In this document: one piece after another, positions 1 to 11,345 of the stretch | How positions within the stretch are numbered: the first letter of the stretch is position 1 | Layout of the letters: each line of letters begins with the position of its first letter | From: Rheinheimera baltica DSM 14885 | GTDB lineage: Bacteria; Pseudomonadota; Gammaproteobacteria; Enterobacterales; Alteromonadaceae | Direction of reading: 5' to 3' | Assembly: GCF_000425345.1 (NCBI RefSeq) | Contig: NZ_AUDG01000043.1 | Coordinates: forward strand, 1-37,199 | DNA: 37,199 nt | Notes under the pieces: generated by a model | Databases searched by the model: none | What the model was told of the DNA's origin: nothing | The model's input: the letters and a program-made list of their open reading frames with translations, nothing else | Position numbers and translations under genes: made by a program

Positions 1-216
1 ATTAATTAACTGACGTACCGATTCAGTGCGAAAGAGCGACATCCCTATCACCGCCCAAATCATGGCATCCATGGGGAGTTTGCGTTTGCGCAAGGTGGCA
101 ACGCCGTTGGAAGCCAGGCAAGACTGGATAATATCGGGTTCCAGAACATCGGACAGCGATGCAAATTCGGTAAGGCGGTTGATTGACGTGCGTGCTAATG
201 CTTCTGACAGTTCCAT
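1..216 (-). CDS. IS4 family transposase, N-terminal 72 residues (partial)
   Basis: The reverse strand from the ATG at 214-216 reads open to the window edge. It begins MELSEALARTSINRLTEF and includes TLRKRKLPMDAMIWAVIGM. This is the N-terminal domain typical of IS4-family transposases (Nterm_IS4), which precedes the DDE catalytic domain. The catalytic part is outside the window, so I cannot say whether the gene is intact. A plus-strand ORF at 26-298 is a shadow of it. A terminator-like hairpin lies directly before the start codon (222-250). Family assignment rests on pattern recognition of this domain and on the matching IS4 terminal sequence. Confidence 0.82.
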   Translation of the reverse strand, partial: MELSEALARTSINRLTEFASLSDVLEPDIIQSCLASNGVATLRKRKLPMDAMIWAVIGMSLFRTESVRQLIN

Positions 217-250
217 AAAAAAATCCGATGGCTTAATGGCTCATCGGATT
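217..250 (-). terminator. hairpin plus T-run immediately before the transposase start
   Basis: On the minus strand AATCCGATG (250-242) pairs perfectly with CATCGGATT (230-222) across an 11-nt loop. A run of T residues follows (223-217) and then the transposase ATG at 216. This has the form of a rho-independent terminator. It would stop transcripts entering from icd, which is read in the same direction. Alternatively it could mask the transposase start. The structure is seen directly; its function is inferred. Confidence 0.6.
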
Positions 251-348
251 CTTACATCTACACAGGATCGGTCAACCGATCAGGAAAATATTTCTTAACT
301 GATCGGCATTAGGCTTAACGCCTGCTTTTACTTTATACATAAATACGG

Positions 349-2613
<2,265 letters not shown>

Positions 2614-2798
2614 TTATACCAGTTCGCCACTTCATTCTGGCGATGTTGATGTTTTAAACGCATTTGTTGCAAAGCGGCGGTAGTATAGCAGCATGACATT
2701 CAATAAAATAGGCAGCTGCCCGCAGCGATACTGTGTGGCTGTTCAGCAGCATGAACACCAAAGCAAGCCCGGTGTTAACTATTACTGACAGCGTTATA

Positions 2799-3458
2799 AT
2801 GAAACCCAATGCTATGAATATTAGAGACAAAACAACAGTGAAAACGGCTAAAACCCGACAGAACCTGCAAAATAATCCATATACGAAAAAACGCAATACG
2901 ACAAAGGTCGACAATCCGGTTTTGGTTTTACTGAATAAACCTTTTGATGTCTTGTGTCAGTTCACTGACAACAGCACACCAACGCGAAAGACGCTGGCTG
3001 ACTTTATCACTTTACCGGGAGTTTATGCGGCTGGCCGTTTGGATCGGGATAGTGAAGGCCTGTTGCTATTAACGAATTGCGGTAAAACCCAGCATCTTAT
3101 CAGCGACCCAAAACATAAAATGGCCAAAACATATTGGGTTCAGGTAGAAGGCAATATTACCGATGCGGTGTTGCACCAGCTAAGTAGCGGCGTACAGTTA
3201 AATGATGGGTTGACTTCACCCGCTATAGCGCAGCACTTAAACGCACCAGATATCTGGCAACGTCAGCCTCCCATTCGTGAACGAGCAAATATCCCCACCA
3301 GTTGGCTTAGCCTTACCATTACCGAAGGGCGCAACCGACAAGTTCGGCGGATGACGGCCGCAGTGGGCTTTCCTACGTTGCGACTCATTCGTAGTCAAAT
3401 AGGCGATTGGACATTAGGTGATTTAGCACCCGGGCAGTATAACGTTATTTCGTTGTAA
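2799..3458 (+). CDS. rluE: 23S rRNA pseudouridine(2457) synthase RluE
   Basis: RsuA/RluB/E/F-family pseudouridine synthase of about 219 residues, closely resembling E. coli RluE (217 aa), which modifies U2457 of 23S rRNA. The catalytic block [15 protein letters not shown] contains the nucleophile Asp82. The family blocks RNPPIRER-like ([16 protein letters not shown]) and [20 protein letters not shown] are intact. The N-terminus is a short basic tail with no S4 domain, as in E. coli RluE. The frame is open back to 2733, but the homologous length supports ATG 2799 or 2814. A TATAAT at 2795-2800 could be a -10 box, which would favour 2814. It is divergent from icd and followed 21 bp later by nudJ, as in other gammaproteobacteria. 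Confidence 0.93.
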   Translation: MKPNAMNIRDKTTVKTAKTRQNLQNNPYTKKRNTTKVDNPVLVLLNKPFDVLCQFTDNSTPTRKTLADFITLPGVYAAGRLDRDSEGLLLLTNCGKTQHLISDPKHKMAKTYWVQVEGNITDAVLHQLSSGVQLNDGLTSPAIAQHLNAPDIWQRQPPIRERANIPTSWLSLTITEGRNRQVRRMTAAVGFPTLRLIRSQIGDWTLGDLAPGQYNVISL

Positions 3459-3479
3459 TTTAAGGAGATTAAGCACGTT

Positions 3480-3935
3480 ATGAGTAGAGAGCAGCTTCAC
3501 CTTACCGTTGCCGCCATCGTGCATTACAAGCTGCAATTTTTATTTGTCGAAGAAATTGATAAGCAAAGCGGCAAAAGAGTATTAAACCAGCCTGCAGGAC
3601 ATGTCGAGCAAGATGAAGATCTTGTTAGTGCGGTAAAGCGTGAGTTATTGGAAGAAACGGGGCTAAACCTCGAACCTACGGCATGGCTGGGTATATCTCA
3701 GTTAACTGCAGCAAACGGTCATCGTTATGTGCGGTTAAATTTTCTGTTTGAACCCGCAGAACTGCCAAGCCACTTTCAACCACAAGACTGTGATATTTTA
3801 GCCTTGCACTGGTTTAGCGCTTTAAAGCTCACGCAAGCAGAGCTGCCTGTTCGTAGTCGACTCGTAACAGATGCTATTGAGGTATTCAAACAAGGGGTTC
3901 GATTACCACTGACGTTAATTCAACCGCCGCGATAA
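3480..3935 (+). CDS. nudJ: Nudix hydrolase NudJ (phosphatase)
   Basis: The 151-residue protein carries a complete Nudix box at residues 40-62 (GHVEQDEDLVSAVKRELLEETGL), with the RELLEE metal-binding helix. NudJ hydrolyses the pyrimidine pyrophosphate intermediate of thiamine synthesis (HMP-PP) and other nucleotide phosphates. The family role comes from E. coli; the sequence shows only the fold and motif. Its place between rluE and mnmA/hflD/purB matches the conserved gammaproteobacterial order and supports NudJ over other Nudix enzymes. AAGGAG at 3462-3467 lies 12 bases before the ATG. Confidence 0.92.
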   Translation: MSREQLHLTVAAIVHYKLQFLFVEEIDKQSGKRVLNQPAGHVEQDEDLVSAVKRELLEETGLNLEPTAWLGISQLTAANGHRYVRLNFLFEPAELPSHFQPQDCDILALHWFSALKLTQAELPVRSRLVTDAIEVFKQGVRLPLTLIQPPR

Positions 3936-3959
3936 TATGCGCAAGCGATAAAATTGTTG

Positions 3960-3965
3960 TATAAT
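3960..3965 (+). promoter_or_regulatory. possible -10 box upstream of mnmA
   Basis: A perfect TATAAT lies 39 bp before the chosen mnmA start. No convincing -35 hexamer is visible 16-18 bp upstream, so this is only a candidate promoter. It would transcribe mnmA-hflD-purB separately from rluE-nudJ. Confidence 0.3.
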
Positions 3966-4004
3966 CCGCGCCTTGATTTTTTGCTCTTCAAAAGTACAGG
4001 TGCC

Positions 4005-5129
4005 ATGCCAGATAGTCGCTCAACTAATAGCTCAGCCAATAGCATGAAGAAAGTCATCGTCGGTATGTCCGGCGGCGTAGATTCATCAGTATCAGCCTAT
4101 TTGTTATTACAACAAGGGTATCAGGTTGAAGGCCTGTTTATGAAAAACTGGGAAGAAGACGATAATGATGAATATTGTGCCGCAGCTGAAGATATGCGCG
4201 ACGCGCAGGCGGTTTGCGACAAACTTGGCATTGTGTTGCATAAAGTGAATTTTGCTGCTGAATATTGGGATAATGTGTTCGAATACTTCCTCGCAGAATA
4301 CAAAGCCGGACGCACACCTAACCCAGATATTATGTGCAATAAAGAAATTAAGTTTAAAGCCTTTCTTGAATTTGCTGCTGAAGCATTAGGCGCAGACTAC
4401 ATTGCCACTGGCCACTATGTGCGTCGTCGTAATCAAAACGGACATTGGCAGTTGCTTCGAGGCCTGGATACCAACAAAGATCAAAGTTATTTTCTTTACA
4501 CCATTGGTGAAGAACACGTTGCGCAAACCTTGTTCCCTGTTGGCGAGCTGGAAAAACCAGCCGTACGTGCCATTGCAGAGCAACAAGGGCTCATTACCCA
4601 CGACAAAAAAGACAGCACAGGTATTTGTTTTATTGGTGAGCGTAAATTTAAAGACTTTTTACAGCAGTATTTACCCGCTCAGCCAGGAAAGATTGTAACA
4701 GTTGATGGCGACGTTATCGGTAACCATGAAGGGCTGATGTATCACACCCTTGGACAACGCAAAGGTTTGGGTATTGGTGGCCTGCGTGATGGCGGCGACG
4801 ATCCTTGGTATGTCGTAAGTAAAAATCTAGATACGAATGAATTAATTGTGGCTCAGGGTCATGACCATCCCAGCTTGCTTTCAAAAGGGTTACTGGCCAA
4901 TCAACTACACTGGACAGACAGAACCGGCCCGCAACAACCCATTCGCTGTACAGTAAAAACCCGTTATCGCCAAACTGATATCCCCTGCTTGTTAACACCA
5001 CAAGAAAATGGCTGCGTTGAAGTAATATTTGATACACCGCAAAAAGCCGTCACTCCCGGGCAATCAGCTGTTTTTTATCTTGATGACATTTGCCTTGGTG
5101 GCGGCATTATTGATGTGGCAATGAACTGA
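4005..5129 (+). CDS. mnmA: tRNA-specific 2-thiouridylase MnmA
   Basis: The 374-residue enzyme inserts sulfur at position 2 of the wobble uridine (U34) of tRNA-Lys, -Glu and -Gln. It receives sulfur from the Tus relay and activates the base with ATP. The PP-loop SGGVDS is at residues 22-27. The two catalytic cysteines are in [12 protein letters not shown] and [12 protein letters not shown], and the ATP/tRNA block [14 protein letters not shown] is present. The frame is open upstream to 3954. I chose ATG 4005 because CAGG precedes it and the extra residues upstream have no counterpart in E. coli MnmA; ATG 4044 is possible too. hflD starts one base after its stop, the usual mnmA-hflD-purB arrangement. 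Confidence 0.96.
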   Translation: MPDSRSTNSSANSMKKVIVGMSGGVDSSVSAYLLLQQGYQVEGLFMKNWEEDDNDEYCAAAEDMRDAQAVCDKLGIVLHKVNFAAEYWDNVFEYFLAEYKAGRTPNPDIMCNKEIKFKAFLEFAAEALGADYIATGHYVRRRNQNGHWQLLRGLDTNKDQSYFLYTIGEEHVAQTLFPVGELEKPAVRAIAEQQGLITHDKKDSTGICFIGERKFKDFLQQYLPAQPGKIVTVDGDVIGNHEGLMYHTLGQRKGLGIGGLRDGGDDPWYVVSKNLDTNELIVAQGHDHPSLLSKGLLANQLHWTDRTGPQQPIRCTVKTRYRQTDIPCLLTPQENGCVEVIFDTPQKAVTPGQSAVFYLDDICLGGGIIDVAMN

Positions 5130-5130
5130 T

Positions 5131-7145
<2,015 letters not shown>

Positions 7146-7161
7146 ACACAAAATAGTAAAC

Positions 7162-7187
7162 AAGGCGCTGAATTCAGCGCCTTTTTT
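7162..7187 (+). terminator. rho-independent terminator of the rluE-purB block
   Basis: GGCGCTGAATTCAGCGCC at 7164-7181 is a perfect 18-bp palindrome followed by TTTTTT. It lies 19 bp after the purB stop. Confidence 0.9.
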
Positions 7188-7201
7188 CTCAGGAATAGGT
7201 T

Positions 7202-8356
7202 ATGTATCAATTACATCTGGGTGAGATATCCGTTACAGAGTTTCTTCAAGAATACTGGCAGAAAAAACCTTTGCTTATCAAGGGCGGCTTTAAAGGCTTC
7301 ACAGATCCGTTGTCGGCTGACGAGCTGGCAGGCCTGGCAATGGAAGAAGATATTGAGTCTCGTATCGTCAGCTGTATTAATCAGCAGTGGGACATGCACA
7401 CAGGCCCGTTTGAAGATTTTAATCAATTTGGTGAAAAAGACTGGACCTTATTAGTCCAGGCGGTGGACCACTGGCACCCCGATGCGGCGAAACTGTTAGA
7501 CCCATTTCGTTTTATTCCGAACTGGCGTATAGATGACTTGATGGTGAGTTTTTCTGCGCCTGGCGGTGGTGTTGGGCCACATTTAGACCAATATGATGTC
7601 TTTATCATTCAAGGACAAGGCAAGCGTCACTGGCGCATAGGTATGCCCGATAACAGCTTGCAACAGATTTGTCCGCATCCTCGTTTATTGCAAGTTACTC
7701 CCTTTACTGCCTGTATTGACGTTATAACTGAACCGGGTGACATTTTATATATACCTCCGGGCTGTCCACATGATGGCATCAGTATTGAAAATAGCCTTAA
7801 TTATTCGGTGGGGTTTCGAGCTCCGGCGCAGAAAGATTTATTAACCGGCCTGACCGACCATTTAATAGACCATGACATTAGCGGTGTACGTTTTAGCGAC
7901 GAAGGACGTGAAGCGTCTACATCAATTGGTGCAATAACAGATAGCGATCTGTCGCAGGTGCAAAAATTGCTACAACAACTGGTTAGTGACAACGCGATAC
8001 TACCAAGTTGGTTTGGCTGTTTGATTACACGCGCTAAGCATGAACTAGACACCAATGAACCAGATCCACATTACGGCGCAGAGGAAATTGAAGAGTACAT
8101 CTCTGAAGGCTCTGTCCTTAGCCGCACAGGTGGGTTACGGTGTTGTTATTATCAACATACTAGCAGCACAGACATTTTGCTATTTATAAACGGTGATCAA
8201 ATTACATTACCTGCAACGGAGTTGGAAACAGCGCAGTTACTCTGTAATTTTACGGAGCTAACATCAGAACAAAACAAGCACTTTAATCAAAGTTCCGAAC
8301 GTTTAATGCTATTAACTAGTTTTATCAATCAAGGTTACTGGTATTTTACTGAGTAG
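7202..8356 (+). CDS. roxA: Ribosomal protein uL16 arginine hydroxylase (YcfD/RoxA)
   Basis: JmjC/cupin 2-oxoglutarate- and iron-dependent oxygenase of 384 residues (E. coli YcfD 373), which hydroxylates an arginine of ribosomal protein L16. The iron facial triad is visible: H127 and D129 in GPHLDQYDVF and H190 in PPGCPHDGIS. RHWRIG follows the first motif as in the family. The C-terminal part (about 205-384) holds the dimerisation and winged-helix regions and is less conserved. AGGAATAGG precedes the ATG. It lies right after the purB terminator, so it needs its own promoter, which I could not identify. Confidence 0.93.
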   Translation: MYQLHLGEISVTEFLQEYWQKKPLLIKGGFKGFTDPLSADELAGLAMEEDIESRIVSCINQQWDMHTGPFEDFNQFGEKDWTLLVQAVDHWHPDAAKLLDPFRFIPNWRIDDLMVSFSAPGGGVGPHLDQYDVFIIQGQGKRHWRIGMPDNSLQQICPHPRLLQVTPFTACIDVITEPGDILYIPPGCPHDGISIENSLNYSVGFRAPAQKDLLTGLTDHLIDHDISGVRFSDEGREASTSIGAITDSDLSQVQKLLQQLVSDNAILPSWFGCLITRAKHELDTNEPDPHYGAEEIEEYISEGSVLSRTGGLRCCYYQHTSSTDILLFINGDQITLPATELETAQLLCNFTELTSEQNKHFNQSSERLMLLTSFINQGYWYFTE

Positions 8357-8381
8357 TCTTTAGCGTATATCGGTCTAACAT

Positions 8382-8410
8382 AAATAAGCCGCAGTCAATG
8401 CGGCTTATTT
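8382..8410. terminator. bidirectional terminator between roxA and the DUF4826-like gene
   Basis: AAATAAGCCGCA (8382-8393) and TGCGGCTTATTT (8399-8410) form a perfect 12-bp stem with a 5-nt loop. T-rich flanks on both strands allow it to stop both convergent genes. Confidence 0.85.
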
Positions 8411-8434
8411 GATTTTGTAAACAAATAAATACAA

Positions 8435-8872
8435 TTAATTGACTGGTGCAGACTGCCACAATTCATCTTTTTCAAACATCTCGTATAACGCTTGCGCCCG
8501 ATGGACCAGTATCTGTGCAAATTCGGTTTGGGTTTTATCAGTAGTGCCCGAATCCATAATCTGTTGTGCTTTTAATTGCCAGTGTAACGAAAACGCTCTA
8601 ACGGCTTCTCTGGCGTTGGCCGCGGCAGAGAATGCGATATGATCAGTTGGTAAATCACCACTAACCACCCAATAAGCATGTTTATCTTTGGTATTTAATT
8701 TCCATATAGCAAAGTAAGGGGGTAAATAACGGCTCTCAGTTACCGCAACATTATCAGATACAATACCTTTACTGGCTAAGTATTCATTTGCTTTTTGAAA
8801 CTGTATGCGTACCCACTCTGCACGCTCTTGCTCTGCTTGTGCAAGTTGTTCCTGAGTTAACTGCTCACTCAT
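8435..8872 (-). CDS. DUF4826-like conserved hypothetical protein
   Basis: The 145-residue protein has no signal peptide or membrane segment and is probably cytosolic. The N-terminus is a charged helix (EQLTQEQLAQAEQERAEW). A mixed region follows with ESRYLPPYFAIWKLNTKD and AYWVVSGDLPTDHIAFSA. The C-terminus is helical. The YWVVSGDLPTDH block and the overall layout resemble the uncharacterised DUF4826 family of marine gammaproteobacteria; I assign this from memory. No function is known to me. TAGGA lies about ten bases before the start. It is divergent from the leucine dehydrogenase gene. Confidence 0.72.
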   Translation of the reverse strand: MSEQLTQEQLAQAEQERAEWVRIQFQKANEYLASKGIVSDNVAVTESRYLPPYFAIWKLNTKDKHAYWVVSGDLPTDHIAFSAAANAREAVRAFSLHWQLKAQQIMDSGTTDKTQTEFAQILVHRAQALYEMFEKDELWQSAPVN

Positions 8873-8922
8873 GTCATAATATCCTACATTTATGTTTGCG
8901 ATACTTTAAGTGACTGAGTAAC

Positions 8923-8955
8923 GACAATCAAGCGTTGTCATTAATTGTCGACAAT
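8923..8955. promoter_or_regulatory. nested GACAAT/TTGTC dyads, candidate operator
   Basis: GACAA (8923-8927) and TTGTC (8935-8939) form one dyad. Next to it lies the perfect 12-bp palindrome ATTGTCGACAAT (8944-8955). TCGACA inside the palindrome could be a -35 for leucine dehydrogenase, with TATATT at 8974-8979, but the 20-bp spacing is poor. The repeats are certain; the operator role is inferred. Confidence 0.45.
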
Positions 8956-9110
8956 CCGCTGGACAGACCAGAGTATATTTTTTACATCGTCTGGTGTAAC
9001 TGATAGTGAAATGCTACATTTCGCGGCGCAAAAATACGGTATTTACAGCATAAAATTAGATTCATAGTCTGCCCTCAACATTGAGGCTACTAATAACGGA
9101 GTAATCAGTC

Positions 9111-10154
9111 GTGGCGGTATTTAATCATTCTGAATTCGATAATCATGAGCAAGTGGTATTCTGCGCTGATGCAGAAACCGGCTTAAGAGCCATTATTGCA
9201 GTGCACAGCACTGCCCTGGGGCCTGCGGTAGGTGGTTGTCGTTTATGGGACTATGCCTCAGATGAAGTAGCATTAGATGATGTACTCCGTTTGTCACGTG
9301 GCATGACATATAAAAATGCAATGGCAGGTTTGCCACTAGGCGGCGGTAAATCGGTGATTATAGGCAATGCAAAGACAATAAAGTCTGAAGCACTATTTCG
9401 TGCTTTTGGCCGCATGTTACATCGTCTATCGGGCAGCTATTACAGCGCAGAAGACGTCAATATTACCACCGGCGACATTATGATAGTAAATAAAGAAACG
9501 CCTTACGTTGCTGGCCTTGAAGGTAAAAGTGGTAACCCGGCACCATTTACGGCACTTGGCACTTATCGCGGTATTAAAGCTGCAGCCAAACATCAGTTTG
9601 GTACAGACGATTTGACAGGTAAAACTGTCGCAGTGCAAGGCCTTGGCAGCGTAGGCTTTTACCTTTGTGAGCACTTACACAAAGACGGTGCAAAATTAAT
9701 TGTTACAGATATTAATCAAGACTCAGTACAACGCGCTGTCAGTCAATTTGGTGCTGTTGCAGTTGGGTTAGACGCAATTTATGCGGTTGAAGCAGATATC
9801 TACGCCCCCTGTGCGTTAGGTGCAACCCTTAACGACACGACCATCCCACAGTTAAAAGCCCGCGTGGTTGCAGGATGTGCTAATAATCAGCTAAAAGAAG
9901 CGCGTCATGGCGATGTGCTACGTCAACAAGGTATTTTGTACGCCCCAGATTACGTTATCAACGCTGGCGGCATTATTAATGTAGCAAGTGAAATGCGGCC
10001 ACAAGGCTACTCTGCACAAGAGTCTACGGATAAAGTTATGGCAATCTATGACACGCTATTAAATATTTTCCAACGTGCCGACGCAGAAAAACAGTCGACT
10101 AGTACCGTTGCTGATTTAATGGCGCAAGAAATTATTGCTCGCGGAAAAGCATAA
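9111..10154 (+). CDS. Leucine/branched-chain amino acid dehydrogenase (Glu/Leu/Phe/Val family)
   Basis: The 347-residue NAD-dependent enzyme reversibly deaminates branched-chain amino acids to 2-oxo acids, the entry to leucine/valine/isoleucine breakdown. The substrate-domain motif PLGGGKSVI carries catalytic Lys80, and Lys68 in GMTYKNAMAG is the second conserved lysine; both positions match leucine dehydrogenases. The NAD-binding Rossmann motif is GLGSVGFYLCEHL (from about residue 179). The length (about 340-370) favours Leu/Val dehydrogenase over the longer glutamate dehydrogenases. The start is GTG, preceded by GGAG at 9098-9101. The gene stands alone. Exact substrate preference (Leu versus Val) cannot be read from sequence. 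Confidence 0.92.
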   Translation: MAVFNHSEFDNHEQVVFCADAETGLRAIIAVHSTALGPAVGGCRLWDYASDEVALDDVLRLSRGMTYKNAMAGLPLGGGKSVIIGNAKTIKSEALFRAFGRMLHRLSGSYYSAEDVNITTGDIMIVNKETPYVAGLEGKSGNPAPFTALGTYRGIKAAAKHQFGTDDLTGKTVAVQGLGSVGFYLCEHLHKDGAKLIVTDINQDSVQRAVSQFGAVAVGLDAIYAVEADIYAPCALGATLNDTTIPQLKARVVAGCANNQLKEARHGDVLRQQGILYAPDYVINAGGIINVASEMRPQGYSAQESTDKVMAIYDTLLNIFQRADAEKQSTSTVADLMAQEIIARGKA

Positions 10155-10167
10155 AACATACCTGATG

Positions 10168-10197
10168 AGAACAGCCACTATTATCTGTAGCTGTTCT
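10168..10197. terminator. possible weak terminator between leucine dehydrogenase and patatin genes
   Basis: AGAACAGC (10168-10175) and GCTGTTCT (10190-10197) form an 8-bp stem with a 14-nt loop. It overlaps the stop codon of the patatin gene. No T-run follows, so termination is uncertain. Confidence 0.35.
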
Positions 10198-11041
10198 AAT
10201 CAGCGTCAAAGAACTCTGCTAACTTTAACGGCACTATAGTACTTGCGGTATTATAGCCGGTATCAAATAACTGCTGCTTTTGCTTTAGGCTAAGCGCGAA
10301 ATCTACTGATGATACACTGCCTGTATTTACGACTACAGTATTGTGCCAGTGCTGGGCGTGCACATATTCTCTCGATACTGCGCTCATAAAAGTGCGTATA
10401 AGCATGTAAATGTAGGATACAAGCGGAAAATATCGACGGGTAGCCACAGGCTTGTTTTCAATATCGCTTTTTAACCTGAAACAAATTAATGGCAAACCTG
10501 CGCCAGACCAATCATGATGTAACGCGTCCTCTGACAAAATAACACCGTCGGTCATAATATGATTATCAAACGCTTGAAAAGAAAAAAAAAGTGGTATGGA
10601 CATCGAAAACCTAACAGCTTTTGATACTTTAAAATGAGGTGTCAGTACACGATTAAACACCACGGGGCCGCCACCATTAATATCTGTCGCCAATACATGC
10701 AGATCATAATTCAAACTGGCAAATGTCGCCCCCTGCAACTGTAAATCCAGCCACGCCTCTAACTTATTACCGCTACATAAACCACCCGTTCGAAGCAATG
10801 ACGTAATAGAAAAGCTCCAGAACTGCTTAAAATCGGTTTTCAAAGCCAAAGCTTTAATATCGTCTAATGCCCAACCCGCAGCATACAATGCAGCAACAAT
10901 GCTGCCCCCCGACACGCCAACCAGATGTTGAAAACCAAAGCCCATATCTTTTAAAGCCTGCAAAATACCGATATAACAACTCAAGCGCGTGCCACCACCA
11001 GAAAAAATAGGGACTATTTCAACATCACTTTTAATCTGCAT
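10196..11041 (-). CDS. Patatin-like phospholipase family protein
   Basis: The 281-residue patatin-domain acyl hydrolase shows all catalytic elements. The oxyanion-hole loop SGGGTRL is at residues 14-20. The nucleophile elbow GVSGG is at 42-46 with Ser44. The catalytic-dyad aspartate lies in TDG (IMTDGVIL, about residue 165). There is no signal peptide, so it is probably cytosolic or bound to the inner face of the membrane. The SGGG-then-GVSGG layout and the short C-terminal region fit small bacterial patatin proteins rather than ExoU-type effectors. Substrate is unknown. It is monocistronic and convergent with leucine dehydrogenase. Confidence 0.88.
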   Translation of the reverse strand: MQIKSDVEIVPIFSGGGTRLSCYIGILQALKDMGFGFQHLVGVSGGSIVAALYAAGWALDDIKALALKTDFKQFWSFSITSLLRTGGLCSGNKLEAWLDLQLQGATFASLNYDLHVLATDINGGGPVVFNRVLTPHFKVSKAVRFSMSIPLFFSFQAFDNHIMTDGVILSEDALHHDWSGAGLPLICFRLKSDIENKPVATRRYFPLVSYIYMLIRTFMSAVSREYVHAQHWHNTVVVNTGSVSSVDFALSLKQKQQLFDTGYNTASTIVPLKLAEFFDAD

Positions 11042-11345
11042 ATCAATCCGGCTCCCAAAATTATGTCAGTCTTGTTACTTTTGCTTCAGTATGGGGCACT
11101 TTCAGCAAGATGTCAGACTCTGGGGCAGCAATTTACTTCGACATAGGCTAAGATAATAAAAAACACAATGACTTAGTTTCTACTTAATATTTACTTAATA
11201 CTGGTAACTGTTGCGTAGCTTCAAGTCTTAAGAACGCATTATTGGCATACTATAAAATAGTGACTAAGTATATTGTTACTACCTTTACACCGAGGCTTCC
11301 ATTACACTAAACAACATGTAGTGAGAGTTAAACAAGGATCGTTAA
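11042..11345. promoter_or_regulatory. 304-bp divergent intergenic region with a candidate promoter and tandem 9-mer
   Basis: No gene is visible here. A sigma-70 promoter for the response regulator is plausible: TTAAGA at 11228-11233, a 17-bp spacer, then TATAAA at 11251-11256. Upstream lies a direct repeat of TACTTAATA at 11181-11189 and 11192-11200 (period 11 bp). A weak dyad CACTA/TAGTG lies near the ATG. AAGGA precedes the response-regulator start. No sigma-54 -24/-12 element was found. Confidence 0.5.

Larger units (their letters stand above)
1..311 (-). mobile_element. IS4-type insertion sequence, 5' end (runs off the left edge)
   Basis: The element consists of the transposase N-terminus (minus strand) plus a terminal sequence at 294-311. 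On the minus strand that terminal sequence reads TAATGCCGATCAGTTAAG, which I recognise from memory as the end of IS4-type elements. The outer end therefore lies near 311. The flank from 312 (GGCTTAACGCCTG) would be one copy of the 11-13 bp target duplication expected for IS4; the other copy is outside the window. A further GATCGG-rich dyad (GATCGGT at 266-272, ACCGATC at 275-281) lies just inside the end. The element sits 37 bp downstream of the icd stop codon, in the same transcriptional direction. Confidence 0.8.

Noticed and set aside
26..298. Plus-strand ORF of 90 codons at the left edge
   Set aside because: It lies antisense to the IS4 transposase N-terminus and the IS end, with no recognisable protein features.
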